Below are positions 36,411 to 50,304 of a stretch of DNA of 64,000 nucleotides, in pieces. Positions within the stretch are counted from its first letter, which is position 1. The number at the start of each line of letters is the position of its first letter. A program made the translations under genes and the position numbers. Source of the DNA: Casuarius casuarius (lineage: Eukaryota > Chordata > Aves > Casuariiformes > Casuariidae); assembly GCA_003342895.1 (NCBI GenBank), contig PTFA01000197.1, positions 1,307,395 to 1,371,394 on the forward strand, given 5' to 3'. The notes beneath the pieces were generated by a model. It searched no databases. It saw only the letters and a list, made by a program, of their open reading frames with translations, and had not been told where the DNA came from.

Positions 36411-39400
36411 AAAGCAGGGAGGGGTAGTTCAAACAGCAGCAGGTGGTTTTTCTAAAGCTGGTTCCAGCAGGGAGCAACCTCCCGTTGCAGTGAACTGCGC
36501 CTTGTTCGTTCCCACGGCAGCCAGGAGGACAGCGAGTGCAGACCGCTTCCTAGGAGAAGCCTTCAGAAAAGAGTTATCAGAGCCTCTGTCTTCAAAGCCC
36601 TACTTCTTCCTGCAGTTTCCAATGCAGTTTCAACATTAAACTCCCTGCTTGTTCCCTGCTTGCTTTTTTTCTTGTTTTATAGCAAACCTTGATATTCTCT
36701 AGAGACCAGAGGTCTCCAGCCTGACTTCACTTAAGCCCAGCCTGATTAAAAGAAACAGGACTGAAATCCCACACCAGGCACATCACAGAGCTGTCAGATG
36801 GCAGTAGCTTTCTGTCGCTGCTAGCATGGGCACTCCTCCAACTAGCGACCTATTTCCACCTTGGGGTAGAAACTGCAGGTCTCAGCCCCTCCATCGCATA
36901 AGCTTCTGGCGTGATGTAAATTCATCCTCAAGTGTTGGGTATGAAGGAGTTTACATTTCATTTTTATACTCCCGATCTGGCTGCCTGCTCAGTTCACGCT
37001 AGCTTTTTAATCATTGCTGTCTTCCACTCTTTGGTCTTTCAGCCTCTGCACGTGATCTCTACCCATCCCAGGACTGCTCTGTGCTGTGCTTTAGACGTTT
37101 GAGAACTGTGTAGTGCTGCCACCTTAAGGCTTTTTGAGGAGATACTCCAACAAAAAAAATGAAGAGTATTAGAGATGAGAATTGGGGCCTGACCAAAGGA
37201 CATTTGTAACGGTATGAGGAGTGGCTTGAAGCTGTTACTCCATGCTAGTTGAGCTCTGTGACTGCTCTGCTAGTTCGTGTGGAAAAATATACATCGGTTT
37301 CAGTTCATTTCCTAGCGTGCAGATGTCGATTTTACAGGCTGATGATAAACCATCCTTGGTAATCTGCATGGCAAAGATAGAGTGGATGGGCCAGAAAATT
37401 AAAGTTTCTATCACAGAAAATGTTTGCAGCATGTGCCTTTGGCAGGGGTGGGTGCAGAGAAAGGTGCCCCTGCTGCATGTGCTCTGCACCTACTATGGGG
37501 TTACCTCAAAACTCTCATCAGCTCTCAGCAACGTGTAAGAGATGCAAATGGATTTACACATTGAATTTGCACACTGACTGCTGTTTGATGACAAATTTCG
37601 TTGTTCATTGACTTCATTTCTCATTCTGCAACCTTTTCATCTCTGTTGTGCTCCCTTGTTTAAAAAAGCCTGCCTCGTGTTACTCAAAGAGTGGGATACT
37701 TGTTTGGTTTCTTGTAGCACATCCCTTGGAGATTGCACCTCTGGCCTTCGGATCTGAGGAGACTTCCAGGGAGCAAGTAAGTGGCTGCGCAAAGGCAATG
37801 TGGTCAGCGGGGGCTCTCACACCCCCAGAAGACCCATTGGCAGGGGCTGGGCAGCTGCTGCTTCTCTCACTCAGCCCCCTGGGCAACGTCAGCAGCAGGC
37901 TGTGACTGTAAAGACTAAGGCAGCCCCTTGGCTCTGTTTCCCAAGAGTGCAAAGGATGGTGGGATTAACCTGCCTTGAAGCTGTGTCATGACAGGAGGTG
38001 ATCTTCACTGCTGGATTTATGAGAGCTGCACATGAAAACAGCTAATACCAGAAAGAGATGTTGAACTTTGAATCCTGATTACAAAGGGTATCCTAGCATT
38101 AGGCCTTAATTCAAAACACAATGAAGACAAATCAGAAAAGCCTTAGACTTTGGAATAGGCAATAAAGAGTGTACAGTAATTAAAAATGTCCTTAGGCCTT
38201 TCCATGTTTCTGGATGTGAACCAGTATGTCTTATCCCGGAGTGACACAAATCAGAAAGGAGCTGTAAGAAGGAGTTAATGCACATAAAACTGTGCTGTAT
38301 TCAGCAGATAGGAGGATGAAGGCTTATTTTCTCTTTATGTGGCACAGCTTTTGAAAATTTTTAGTTTTTTAAATAAGCCAACATTTAAAAGTCATTACCA
38401 CCAAAATGTCCATTTTTTTTCTGTCTAGCTCAGGAAAAGCATGTACAGTTCTGGTGCTCTCAGTGGCTCACAAAAGTCCTGTTCTGAGATGGCTGCGAGT
38501 GTGAAGGCCAGCAGACATCCCTGTGGGAGCTATGAATTAGCGATTTTAGAAAGCTGTTACTTCTCTGTGGGTGGGGGAGGTCATTTATGTGAGAGAGCAG
38601 CTCTCCTGGACTTTGGTGATGAGCTTTGGGTTGGGCTGCTGGGAGGAGGGGAGCAGCATCCTGTCGTTGGCAGCCCAGACTTACCGTGTTGTTTCTCTCC
38701 CATTAATCACTTGCAACTTGGAAACATTAAATGAGCATCCACTCAGTCCTTACGTCAGCTTGAAAAATACAGTGCAAAATACTGTCCTTTCCTTTGCCTT
38801 TCGGTATTCATTGCAGCCACCGCGTCTGGTCCTTCTCCCTTCCCCAGAAAAGATCGCTGCTTATGGATACCTCCTCTGTGCAAAGAGTGTTGGGTAATTT
38901 TGTTGCTGCAATGTTTTCAACATAGGAACTTAATTACACAGTGCAGGTGTGACTACAGAAAATGTTAAAATAAACCTAGAAAAATAAACTTGTTCCTAAG
39001 GTGTTATGTCCAGGTGTATGAACACGTAGCAACTCCTATTGGCAAAATTAACGTACAGATGATCTACGATGGAGTACCGAAAGGTAACCAACAAGATAAA
39101 CACTTCATATTAAGATCTTGCCTGTATTTTCATCATTCTAATTTCTATTTCACTCTACTTGCTCCCACTGTTATTAATCAAACTATGAGCTTGGTTGGGC
39201 CAATGTTCAAACCAAGACAGTTGTTCAACATTTTCCCAATTACAAAAAATTAAAATACACTTTCTGAGTTGCAGTGCACATGCTCATCTGTGAAGTATAA
39301 GCTATTATTAGGAGCATGATGTAGAAAGCAAACATAACCTGTTTCACTGTTGTAATAACATGCAGCAATCTTTTATGTTTCCGACACACTGATTAAAAAC

Positions 39401-41074
39401 TTTTAAAGGCTTACTTGTATTCAAGCCATTGTTTATAGCAACATGAAAAGTGCAGATAAAAACATTCAAAATTGCTAATGAGAGCTTGACACTGTCTTAT
39501 TCATGAAAATGGCAAAATAATAAACTCTGTACTTTAACAACAAGTGCACTATGCTCAAGTGATTAACACAGGTTATAGGTCATCAAAATTGTATGCTTAA
39601 AGATTTTAATTTTAGGCATATTTAATAATCATTTGGGGAAAAAAGCTGGGATGAATGCGTATTTTATTTTTACTGTTAAAGTGCAGTGTTATTTATAGTG
39701 TGCTAATAGAATTGACTTCAGTTCTTCGAATCATCTTCTGCTCATTTAATGAACTGCTTGACAAGGGCCAGAATTCAGTAGCTTGTGAATTGCTTGGCAG
39801 AACAATCACCAGTCTGTATCCCGTGAACAGTAGTTACATTTTCTCACTCATTTAAGCCTGGACTGCCAATACATTTGCCTTTGCCGGGCATAGTCTGCTT
39901 TCCGGAGCGTACTGTCTTTTCTGTTGCTTTCTTGTCTCCTTGGATTTCCCCACTGGTCACTATTTTTTCTGTATCTTGTCATGAATTCCTGCCCCTTGAA
40001 GATCCTCATGGAGCTAGGAGTAATATAGGACCACAGAGGTTGTCGACTGCAGTCCCCTGCAAATTGACACCAATCATCTATTTGGCTGGCAGTGATCCCA
40101 CACAAAAAAATCTTGTCATCTTCTCACCCCAAATCACCCAAAACAAGCAGTAAGAGACGTCTCTGAGATCAGAGGAAGGACTAATAGAAACTTCAAATGT
40201 TTAGTATTGCTGGTTCAATTCTCATAGTAGGATTATCAGCCAAAAGGTTGTGTTTGGGAAATCTCTTAAATGTTATTAAAATAAGGGATTTGTGTTGGTT
40301 TGTTAGTGAGCAAGGCCGGAGGCGTGTTTTGCTCTTTGGAGATTGCCAGGAGAAGCCACATGGTATTTAGTGGTTTGAGGAGGATCCTTCTGTAGCCTGG
40401 CGTTAGCCTATTGCAGAGCCGGAAAACTCTCCGGTTGGGCTTCCCTGCAGGCTTCTTGCTGGGCCCAGATCGCCTCTTGCTGCAGCAGTGGGAACCCCAT
40501 ATCCCAATCCTGGACCTGTCACGCCGTTGGCATGTCTGTGATGTGCCCAAGCTGCAGGCATGTTCCATCACTGGACAGACGCGTGCCCAGTCTCATGGCA
40601 GAGAGTACCCACGTTTGGTGCTACGTAAATCAATAAATAGCTATAGTAAACATCCAGGTTTGTGCAGACTAACTGGCTCTGCACTCACTATCCTTTAAAC
40701 CTTGGGGAAAAAAATGTGGTGTCACTTCTACCTATAACTTTTCTGCTGGCGCTATGGAGGTCGGTCTGCATCCAAACAGGCTAAGGTGAATCCTTCTTGT
40801 GCTGCTTTTCCTTTTTCTTTCTCTGACAAAATGGTGACCCTGAGCTTACCTGTTTGCCCAGGTATTTTGTATTCTTATCCTTGCAGTCAATAATACTATA
40901 CTTTGATTCATACTCATGTCTGATCATGCACCATACTGCTGATTCAAATACTGAAATGCCTCTAAAGCTCTGGTCCATATAAATTATGCCCTGTGAGAGA
41001 ATCAGACCACTGCTAATTTAGGGCCCAGTTTGCTCAGAGATTTGCTTGTGTTTGATGTCCTGCATTTTAGTTAC

Positions 41075-41097
41075 CCGTGGGGCAAGGGTCCCCACGG
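41075..41097. repeat. Perfect inverted repeat (8-bp stem, 7-base loop)
   Basis: CCGTGGGG, seven bases, then CCCCACGG, followed 13 bases later by the palindrome CGCATGCG (41111-41118). Both sit in a locally GC-rich, CpG-containing patch (about 41070-41140) within A+T-rich DNA. No known family was assigned. Confidence 0.5.
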
Positions 41098-44000
41098 CTT
41101 GCAGGCCACCCGCATGCGCGGGAGGTTCTGCGAGGCAGATACCTGCTATTGATTATCTGTACAGACCCAGCACGACAGGGCCCCAAACTAGGGATGGCTC
41201 CGCTGTTTCTACAGGCTCTATCATATTTACAGGACCTAGTGTAAGGCAAACACAAAAAAAGATTGTGTTTGAGAAGCTAAAATGCCTGTACACATTGTTA
41301 TACAGGGAGAGGTCAGCTAACACAAGTGTCATGCTATCAGTCATGACCATTGCAGAGTGGCTGGTAGGTATCTTACTAGCTTTTTGGATAAGGTTAATAA
41401 AACTCAGTTAATACAACACCTCCTGGAGGTGTTTTATCTTGCTGACAAAAATAGCACAAAATACAACAATAACAAACCAGAGTACACACATGCAGCATGT
41501 TGGAGCTGCGTGGAACTACTCATCCCGTGCAAAAGTGGTGGCACAAGGGGAGAAAAGGATCCCAAGCTGATAGAAAGCATGTGTTTGTAATGTTGAAAAC
41601 AGTTGCATAATTTAAGGAAAAATTAATGGCATGCACCAAAATAACTGCTACTGCATCACTTTGAGCATATGCTTAAACAGACCAACCAGATAACGTGATG
41701 CTTTCGACCAGAACAAGAATAATTTAGACTACTCAGACTTCAGAGCCAAAAAGTCTCTCTTCAGGCTGTATGATTGCATAAAGGTCAGATTAATTATTCT
41801 TGGTACAATGAAAGGTATTACATGCTCTGTGCTGTCTGAAATTGGCAACTCTTGCTTGAAGACCAATATACCTACAAATACTGTTTGCACACAGAGGCAG
41901 ATACTCAAACTTTTCATTATTTTGAATAAAGCTCACTGCATTTAAAAGAGATTCTTGAAAAAAAATCAATGGCGAAACAGATTTTAAAATGGAAATTTTT
42001 CATCAAGAGTCTAGACTGGATCTGTCAGTTCTGTGGCAGACAAAGCACGCTATTAAAATCCAGGGGATGCTGATGGTTGATTTTGCTTTGCTAGTATTGT
42101 AGGATTTGGCCCAATCAATTTTCTAATTCTTTGTCCCTTGTTTTTTCAGTTTAAAATTAAACTCTCTTCTGCACTGATTAATAAGAACGCTAGGATGGGC
42201 ACATGATACAGCCAAAAGTGGGGGCTGTTATGGGGGTGTCATTTGCCAAACGGTGAGAAGAATTCAAGGTTTTGGTTTTGACGTAACAAGGCCTGGAAAT
42301 CTTAGAGACTAACTAAACCCAGTTCTGCTCTTGCTGACCATGTCCTGGTCTGAGAATAAGCGAGTTTTGAGCACTCTGCTGAAGAACTCCCTCCCTCCAG
42401 GCAGAGGTTGCAGGCTCAAGGATGCGTTTGAACCTGTATTTACCCACTGAAGACTGGCCTACATGAACAGTAGGTATCTTCACAGGTACTGGTCACCTTA
42501 AGGGTGTAGAAAATGGCCCTAAAGACTTGGTCCACTTAGCTAAAAGTCCTTGAATTTCTTCAGGCCCTGACTTTAGCGATGGCTGGACTGAAAATCAGTG
42601 AGCCAAAAATGAACAAGATTTGTAGGACTAAATGTAATGGCTTTTGCCTGAAGATGGCACCCAGAGAAGAAGAGTTTATCGTGTATGTCCTGAGCGTATT
42701 TTCGCTTGACTTCGTTCCTGCTAGGCTGAGCTCTGTTATGCTGGTTTATTTCTTTGTACAAACACCTATCAGCTACGGAGAACTGGAGCTGACATTTCAG
42801 TAAAATCCAGCTATGAGACTGGTGCCAGGTCTTCAAGAAGACACACAGTTTGGTCCCAGGTCTGTTTGGATTTCAACTTTATAAAGAATTGTCTAAAGTC
42901 CAGCCAGGGAGCATTTCTCTTTTCAAGCTCTTCTCTTATGGGAAATGCATCCTATTGGCCTAAAGAGAGTCTGACTGCGCAGATGCATCAAGGCACTTGC
43001 TTCACTTCCCAGAGTAATCCAAGTGTGTGAGAAGATGGCCAGATCCTTATGATATTGGGGTCCTGACGGAAAGGTAGTGGAGACACTGCTGCTCCAGTTT
43101 GGCCGTGCTAGCTTAGTGGTCTGCAGCATCCAGGACACGGTGGTAACAGAGACAGAGAAGTCTGGAAGCAGGGAGAAGAAGGAGAAGCTCTCATGAAAGC
43201 TCGGGCCTGAGGAGCTTTGAGAAGCGTTCAGATACCATACAAGTAGAAGGCAATTTCTTGTAGCTATCCTTCACGATGACCTTAAAAAGTCATCTCTTTA
43301 ATCCCAAATGAGAGAGAAAAGGGACCCAAGAGGAACCGGACTGTGTACATATACCCAGGCAATGTTTCCCAGTGTTTTGCAGTACTTTCTGCTGCCCTGG
43401 GTGGTTTGTGATGAGGAGGTGACAGTGAGTTCAACTGCAACACCTACTACCAGCGCTCTGCCAAGCGGTGAATGGCAGGAAGGCTTTAGTGTCACAGTAA
43501 ATGACATGATTTTTGCAGAAACATTTTGCTCTCACAGTTGGAGCAAACACAACCACCAAACCAGCAGGAAGGCGACGTGAATGGAGACGTTCAACTGTAC
43601 ATTTATTAATCCAAGAAAACTGTAACACCAAGTACATTCTATAAACCATGGGAAACTTTTGCCTCTTTTTAGCTCTTCATTCAGAGATGTATTGAGCACA
43701 TGCAGCTCTGAATGCTTTTCTGGCAAGCAGGGGATGTTCAGAACCCATCCGAAATAGGCTAATGAGCTTATAGTCAAAAGAGAAAGAATTATGACTCATT
43801 TATCCATTTCATTTCCCAAAATCTGACTTACCTAATAGGAGATAATGTCACCCAGGGTTATTCTGTGCTGATCCTGAGTTCCATGAGCACAGGAGAGAAA
43901 GGCAGTTCTCTCTTTAGCAACATTAGCTTCACCTTTTATTTTGATTCATAAACAACAGAATTCAGGACCTAACTGTGAAAAAAAATACATGGCATCCCCA

Positions 44001-47000
44001 CCTCTCTCTCCAGGGCATGGAAAGAGCAACAAAACACTCACTGTGAAAAGCTCCCTGTATCAAAAGAAAAAGATCAGAATTAGAGAGTTTCCTGTAACAA
44101 CAGAAATTCTTTGAACTAACTTTTTATCTTTTTTTAACCCCTATTCTGAGATCTTTGCAAACTTGCCTCTTTGCTATGTAATAATCTCTGTATCAGTCCT
44201 CATGAATGTATTTTGCACCTAGATTTGTAGATGCTTTAACACGGCTGGGTAAACAGCACCATTAAAACCATTAAATACATTTTTCAAGAGGGGAAATTGA
44301 GATACCAGCAAGGTAAATGCCTCGCTCTAAGTCACACATCAAACCAACGGCAGAAACTAAACCAAGATCTTTTGTCTCTAGACTTAAGAAGCTTAAAGTT
44401 AGGCTTCTAAACCTGTATTTAATCATCTCATGATTTTGAAGGATGCCCCACCAATCTTATGCTTTAGGAAAGCAGGATGAGTTTCCCCACATTGATTTAG
44501 ATGAACTTCTCAGAACCGCCCCCTCCAAAACAGGATTTTAGCCAGGATCTCTGTCCAAAATTCCCCTGGATGCTCCTGTTACAACAAAGAAAGCCCCTAT
44601 CATATCTATACTAAAGCAAAAATGAAAAGAAAAGCAATGTATTTGCAGGTCTTTGGAAGCTTAGAGAACAAGACATGAAAACCAGCAGCTGAGACAAATC
44701 AACAGCCTGTGGTATGGGGTGCATAAGCCATATTTTTCTGACAGCTTCACAGGAAAGTGTGAGTGGAGGCAGCTGCTTCCGTTCCTTTCCTGCATGAGCA
44801 GGATCTTCCAAGAGTTCAACCAGACCACACAGGTTTAATAGCATTTTTAGTAGGCATTTTAGACCAGTGTTGTTATGAGGATCAGTGGTAAGCAGCACTT
44901 TGCTTCATAATCTGTCTGTGCTGGGGGTAGAAATTGCACATACTTTGGCTAAGTCAGGTTAACGTGCAGGTGGAAACCTTTTAGCCTAAGGCTGCACTAG
45001 GAATTAAGGCCTGTAGGAGAATCTGAACTTAAATTCAGCTATCAGCCTAGTTAAAAACCAAACCAACTTGCTCTGATTTCTGCCTTAATCCCAGTTATAA
45101 TGAGTAGGGTATCAGGGTTAGGGCCCGTAACGACCATGGCCTAGTCATTTATTGAGCTGATGAAATGCTCACTGGCTATCGTCACATATGTCTACGAGAT
45201 CAGCTCTGTAGCATCTCCAGCTATGTGAAAATATCAAGTCAAGATAAAGCCATTCCATTGGCATAGCCAAGACTTCAGTTTCTCAGTTTGCCTTTAATAT
45301 CTGGGGCTTATTTTGGGTAACTTGTTTCGGAAGACAAACTTCATCCCAGAGGCTGCTTCATTTGTCTGGACGCAGACACCTTCTGAGAATATACTGCTTA
45401 CACTGCCAAACTCTTCACAGCAGTCACTAGAGCCTGGTTCCTGGACGGTTTCCAGCATGAGCACAAAGTTGTCTCTTCAGGGTGGAAGATCAGGCCAAAT
45501 CCTTTCCTTGTTTTCTGTATTAAGTTTAGAGTCATTGTTCTTCAAGAGAAAGAGACTGTGTGGGGGAGGATGGGATGGGTGGAAGAAAAAAATAAAACTA
45601 CAAGTGGTAATAGGTGATCTGCTGTGACCGGTATAGGAAAAAGTGTAGGAAGCCATGGGAGATTTAAAGAAGTCTAAAGAACAGCTTTCTTTGCAACATG
45701 GGAAGGTTGGCAGTAAGTCATAGTATCGTAACTATGAAATACTTGGCTATTTCAGTTCTGCTGACTGCTTTATTATGAACAGGCTGTTAGCACAGTTCAT
45801 CTTAAAGCTGTACGAATACTTCCAATTTATAAACCCCGATCTGAAATCCAAGAAAGTCACAATGAACTGACTGAGACTAAATTTCCCAAGTTGGGGTTGT
45901 GGCTCAGGCTAAATTAGTTAGGAAATGTTCAGCCAAATTTTTTTTAATCCATTTCTAATGGCCGACATAGCTCTTAGGAACCCAGTGTTTATCTAACCTT
46001 CTTCTAACCCCTTCAGAAAATTAAATATTACACTTGAAATTTGGCAGGCGGCAGCCTTCTGTTAGGAAGACACATTGCACCAGCTCTCTAAAACTGTGCT
46101 CAAAATTGGCCATGTTGCAAGTGCTTGACAATCTGGTTTGTGTGTGCTTGATGGAGGTTTTAGTTTTTCACCAAAAATTCCCGAGATGTCTGAATGGAGC
46201 CCGTGACAGTTACTGCTGGCTGCTAGAGGCTGGTGAGGGTGAATGACCAGCATGAAGCTGGGTTTCCCTGCTCTCCCCTTGCCCTCTTCCTGTCCTGCTA
46301 AGTACAGCTAAGGAGGAGAAGCCACCTGAGTGAAAACAAAATAGGCAAGAGACAGATCGTGGGCTGAAAAACAGGTGGAAGACAAACCAAAGAAGACTAG
46401 GATGACCGGGAAGAAAAGACCCTGGGACGGGGCGGGCGAGCATGCTTTCTGTGCTTGGAAGAGGACGCTAAAGCATTTCTGGGGTGTCCGCCAGCCCCAG
46501 CTCTGCTGCAGCCTGGGAGATGAAGAGCCGGGGAACAAGAACAGCGTTCTCACATTGACTGTGCTGTGGCACCAGGCTTTGCTTTTCCAGAATGGACCAT
46601 CGCTGCATTTTAGATCCATTGATGGGTGTTAGGCGAAAAGGGGTCAGTCTGCCTGGATCTGAATGACAAATTTATGACAGCTCGAGGAAACGCTCATGTT
46701 AGTTGACCCCCCCTGCTTCCTGGCTGGCTCCAGGAGGAGCCAAAGAGGGAGAGACAGAGGAGTGTTTCCTTGGCTGCTGAAAGCTGCCCAGGAGCCTGGA
46801 CTTTAACCACATGTCTGCCAGGGAAGGAGTATATTATCCTGGGTAATCACTGAGCCAGCAGTTTCCATAAACAGGCACTAATCTGTGCCCTCCATGTCCT
46901 GGGTGCCAAACTTGTGACTCTGGGGGAAGATCTGCAAGTCCAGGCAGCAAACCCAGCATCTAGGTGTCTCCTATTAGGTACCAACCATTTGGAGGTCACT

Positions 47001-47511
47001 TTGGCTTAAGTTTCTTTCTCCATTGGTGACAGCAGCAACTGCTGCCTCACAGCACAGGGATGTTGTGAGGATAAAAGCTGGCCTGCTCTGCACTTGGTCA
47101 GTCAGCAATGACCATGATGGAAAAGCCCCAAAAAACCGCACAGTTCTGCCATCCGGGTGTGTTGTCAATAGCAGGTGGAAAAATAGGTCTTGAAGCCAAA
47201 TACTGTAATTAAAACAAGATAACTAAATGAGCATCACCTATCTCATGCACTGAATGAAGTGGGGGTCCTGTAGGCAAAATAGCATGAGGCCATAATTAGC
47301 AATGATCTTATAACAGATGTGGACAAAAAGGCTTAATTAAGATGGGCAGGCAACTTCACTTTGCAAGATTAGTAAGTTTTTTTAAAACCTTGCTTTCTGT
47401 TTTTATCACAGATTCTTCAGTCAGAGAACGGTAATGTCTGCATATAACTTCTGTAACTCCACTCAGTATTTCTTTTAACTAACTGTGCACAAAGCTGTGC
47501 ACATGGCACAG

Positions 47512-47581
47512 TGGGGACAGCACTAGCTAAAATTACTATGTAGGGGTGGGGACGGCACTAGCTAAAATTACTATGTAGGGG
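47512..47581 (+). repeat. Tandem duplication, 2 x 35 bp
   Basis: The 35-base unit beginning tggggacagcactagctaaa is repeated directly with a single A-to-G difference. The near identity suggests a recent duplication. Confidence 0.9.
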
Positions 47582-48569
47582 TTTGGGTCCCCCCAGATTA
47601 AAAAAAAAAATCTCTCAAAATAGTACTTTATTGAAAAAAATGCAGATGATCATCTCTCATCCCTCTCCCTTTCTCCTTCTCTCTCTGAGAAAGAGATTTG
47701 TTCTCTATTTTTTTTGCTTATTTTGAAAATTGTTCTTCTGAAATGACCTAAGCTATAACATTTGCTCTGGTCCTTTGTGGGGGAAGGTATTCCAAGCTAC
47801 CAACCAAAAAAAAAACCAAAACCAAATTGGCCAGGTTGTCTACTTTGCAGCTTGAAGGGGATAGAGGACAAGATCATTTGTCCAGAGACCTTTTTGGAAG
47901 GGTGTACAGTATAGGGGGCCACAGAGGAGGAGTTTGTTTTTTTTTTTTTTTTTCTTATATTGGCACATTTCTCAGGTCACTTTATAGTCTTAACATCAAG
48001 GCCAAACCCCAGAAAGAAGAGCAGCTGGAGGGTTACTCTTCTGGTATTCTTTCAGAGTGATGTTTACTGAATGCAAATCCACTTACTGAACTCCAATCAC
48101 CCATCCTTCTGTCAGCAGAGGGGTGAATGATGGGAGTAAGCTAGCCTTTAGCTCTAGCTGTGATAAACAAAAAAAGAAAGAGCCCAGGTGGATGTTTCTT
48201 CTCCAGATGAAGTCTGTAAAGTTGGGAGCTCAGAATAAATAGAAACTGAAAGGGCAAGAGCCTTTTTGCCAATGGGGTGATCAAGGAAATGTCTGCTGAT
48301 ATTCTTGAAGCCTTATTTTCCCATCTTTTCACTTGTTATTTGAGGGCATGGTCATGAAAGTGTGTGTGAGAGGAACCCCTTGGTCACTCTTTAGCACCAG
48401 CTGTCTCTTGCTCAAGCCCATCAACTGAGTCTAGGACCAGCAAAGCTTCAGCTCCTAAGAACTTGCGGCAGAGCTAGTCCAAGTGTGGCAGGTACAGAGA
48501 AGCCTCTGAACTCCCAAACTTATTGCACCTCATGTTAGCTCTCCCAAGCTGTACTTGCTGAGAGTGCTC

Positions 48570-49200
48570 TCTGTCCCATCATCCAGGTCGCTGTTAAATT
48601 GTATCAGCCCCAGCATGGATCCCTGAGGCATGCCACTAGTGATAAGCCACCAGCTGGACTCTGTACTGCTGATCCCAACTGTTTGAGTCCAGCAGTTCAA
48701 TCAATCTCCACCCACCTTATCATCTGCCTCTCCAGTCCATCTCACATTGATCTAGTGGGCACCTACCACAACATTGCCCATGTTGCTCTGTCCTCTTGTC
48801 CTGCCCACAAGCTCTCGACTGGCTCATCAGCTGTCCCAAGGCAGAGCTCTGCATACTCCTTTGCATAGAGCACAGCCACTCCTCACCCTTTCTAGCCTGT
48901 CTTTCCTCAAGAGCCTGTGTCCCTCCACTGCACCACCCTAGTCATTGGAGCTATTCCACCATGTCTCTGTAATCCAAGTGAAATCACAGCTCTGCAAGTG
49001 TTTAAGAAATAGTAATTCCTCCTGTTTATTTCTCATGTTGCATATCTTTGTCTACAGGTACTTGAGATGAATCCTGGTCATGCCGCTTTCATGAGGGACA
49101 TGCAGGAGTTTCCCCCACTGTGCATGTTCGGAGTCCACCAAGGGAGCCTCTGCACACAAATAAGGAGCATTTAGCCTCTTTCGGTAAGGGGCATTTTGAG
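48570..49200 (-). mobile_element. CR1 LINE fragment (ORF2 region)
   Basis: The plus strand shows antisense CR1 blocks: 'catcatccaggtcgctgttaaa', 'agccccagcatggatccctgag', the 'cactagtgataagccaccagct' block, then 'gtctctgtaatccaagtgaaatc' with 'acagctctgcaa', and finally the 'gagtttcccccactgtgcatg' block. The copy is old, with small deletions, and lacks the 3' tail. Its ends are approximate. Confidence 0.75.
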
Positions 49201-50304
49201 GCTGTGGCTACATACCAGAGGTCACTGCACTGCCTTTCCAGGTGCAGCACTTTGCAGTCTGCGCTCTCCATCACTGTTGCAGCAATTGCTCCATTAGGAG
49301 CTTTTCTCTGATCATGCTGAGATCACAGACCAAACTGTGATGGGTTTATTGCTTCTTTTTAGCTAGAACTAACTGTCATAATAGAGAGCTTTATTGATTT
49401 CCCATGGCAGTGATGCCAGGAGTACACAGCTGTGCTGTTTTATGAAATATTTGAACTATCTCCATAACTGTGTTTTCATTAGTGCTGCCCCAAAGGCTGG
49501 AAATTTAAGGGTCTTCGCAATACAGTTACTGCCCCCCTTGCATTTGAGCTGTATTCTACAAAAAACAAGGTCATCACATTGACTGACATTTGGAGTTGGA
49601 TAAAGATTGTTATTCCCAGAAACATAAATGATTTTTAAACTGTCAGATCACTCTTCTAGGCCAATATCTGTGATTTGAGTGCTTACTGTGAGACAAAGCT
49701 TAACCTAGCCTGAGGTTTCTCAAGTTTCAACGGAACAAGTTCTCAGCCCTGCAAACAGAAAGCCAAACAGTCTGTGTTTAGGAGCTGCTTCTCCCTTGAA
49801 GCGTCTGTGAGCGCCACACAGGTTTAAACTCTTTCAAAATCACCACTCAAGAATGTAACGAAACTGGATTGCTCATTTTGAATGGTGATCCCAGCTTGGC
49901 CATGGGACAGTGCACCCAAACACCTGGACCTCACCCAGCTCTGCCCCACAGAAGGCACCACTGCAGGAGCTGCTACAGCAGCAGGGGCAAAACAATTGGT
50001 AAACTCTCACTTCGGAGGAGAAGGAGGGAACATCCTCATCACCACTCCCCCACAGCTGATCTGTGCAAGAGGAGGAGCCTGGGGTTTGGGCCAAGTCCCA
50101 CATTCACAGGCCAAAAACCGCAGGGAGAAGGGAGCAGAAAGACAGAGGAAAAACAGAGTGGGGAAGAGAGGAAAAGGAAAGCAAGGAAAAGAGGATAGCT
50201 ACCTTGGGAAAGGAGTGAAAGAAAGGAGAAGGAGGAAGAGGAGAGTGAGAGGCAGAAACAGTCCTGGGTCAAAAAACAAGACCAAGGAGTAGGCAGGCTA
50301 GGAA
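49201..50304 (+). other. Upstream flank of CYP2D, with purine-rich strand asymmetry
   Basis: From about 50100 to 50290 the plus strand is almost all purine (gggagaaggga, aaaggaaagcaagg, aggaggaagagg and similar). No TATA box or initiator could be placed confidently. Transcription start and 5' UTR length are unknown. The overlapping long frames here are products of the purine tract and are not genes. Confidence 0.55.

Larger units (their letters stand above)
34641..48560. other. Intergenic, no recognised gene (right part)
   Basis: It contains an old CR1 copy (35989-36410), a GC-richer patch with a perfect hairpin (41075-41097), an exon-like 70-base segment (39014-39083), a 35-bp tandem duplication (47512-47581) and a long T run near 47938-47953. 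I see no P450-like exon and so no second CYP2D copy or CYP2D pseudogene. Confidence 0.55.

Noticed and set aside
40290..41260. Possible solo LTR of an endogenous retrovirus
   Set aside because: I could not find matching termini, a target-site duplication or a primer-binding site. Only the local hairpin is reported.
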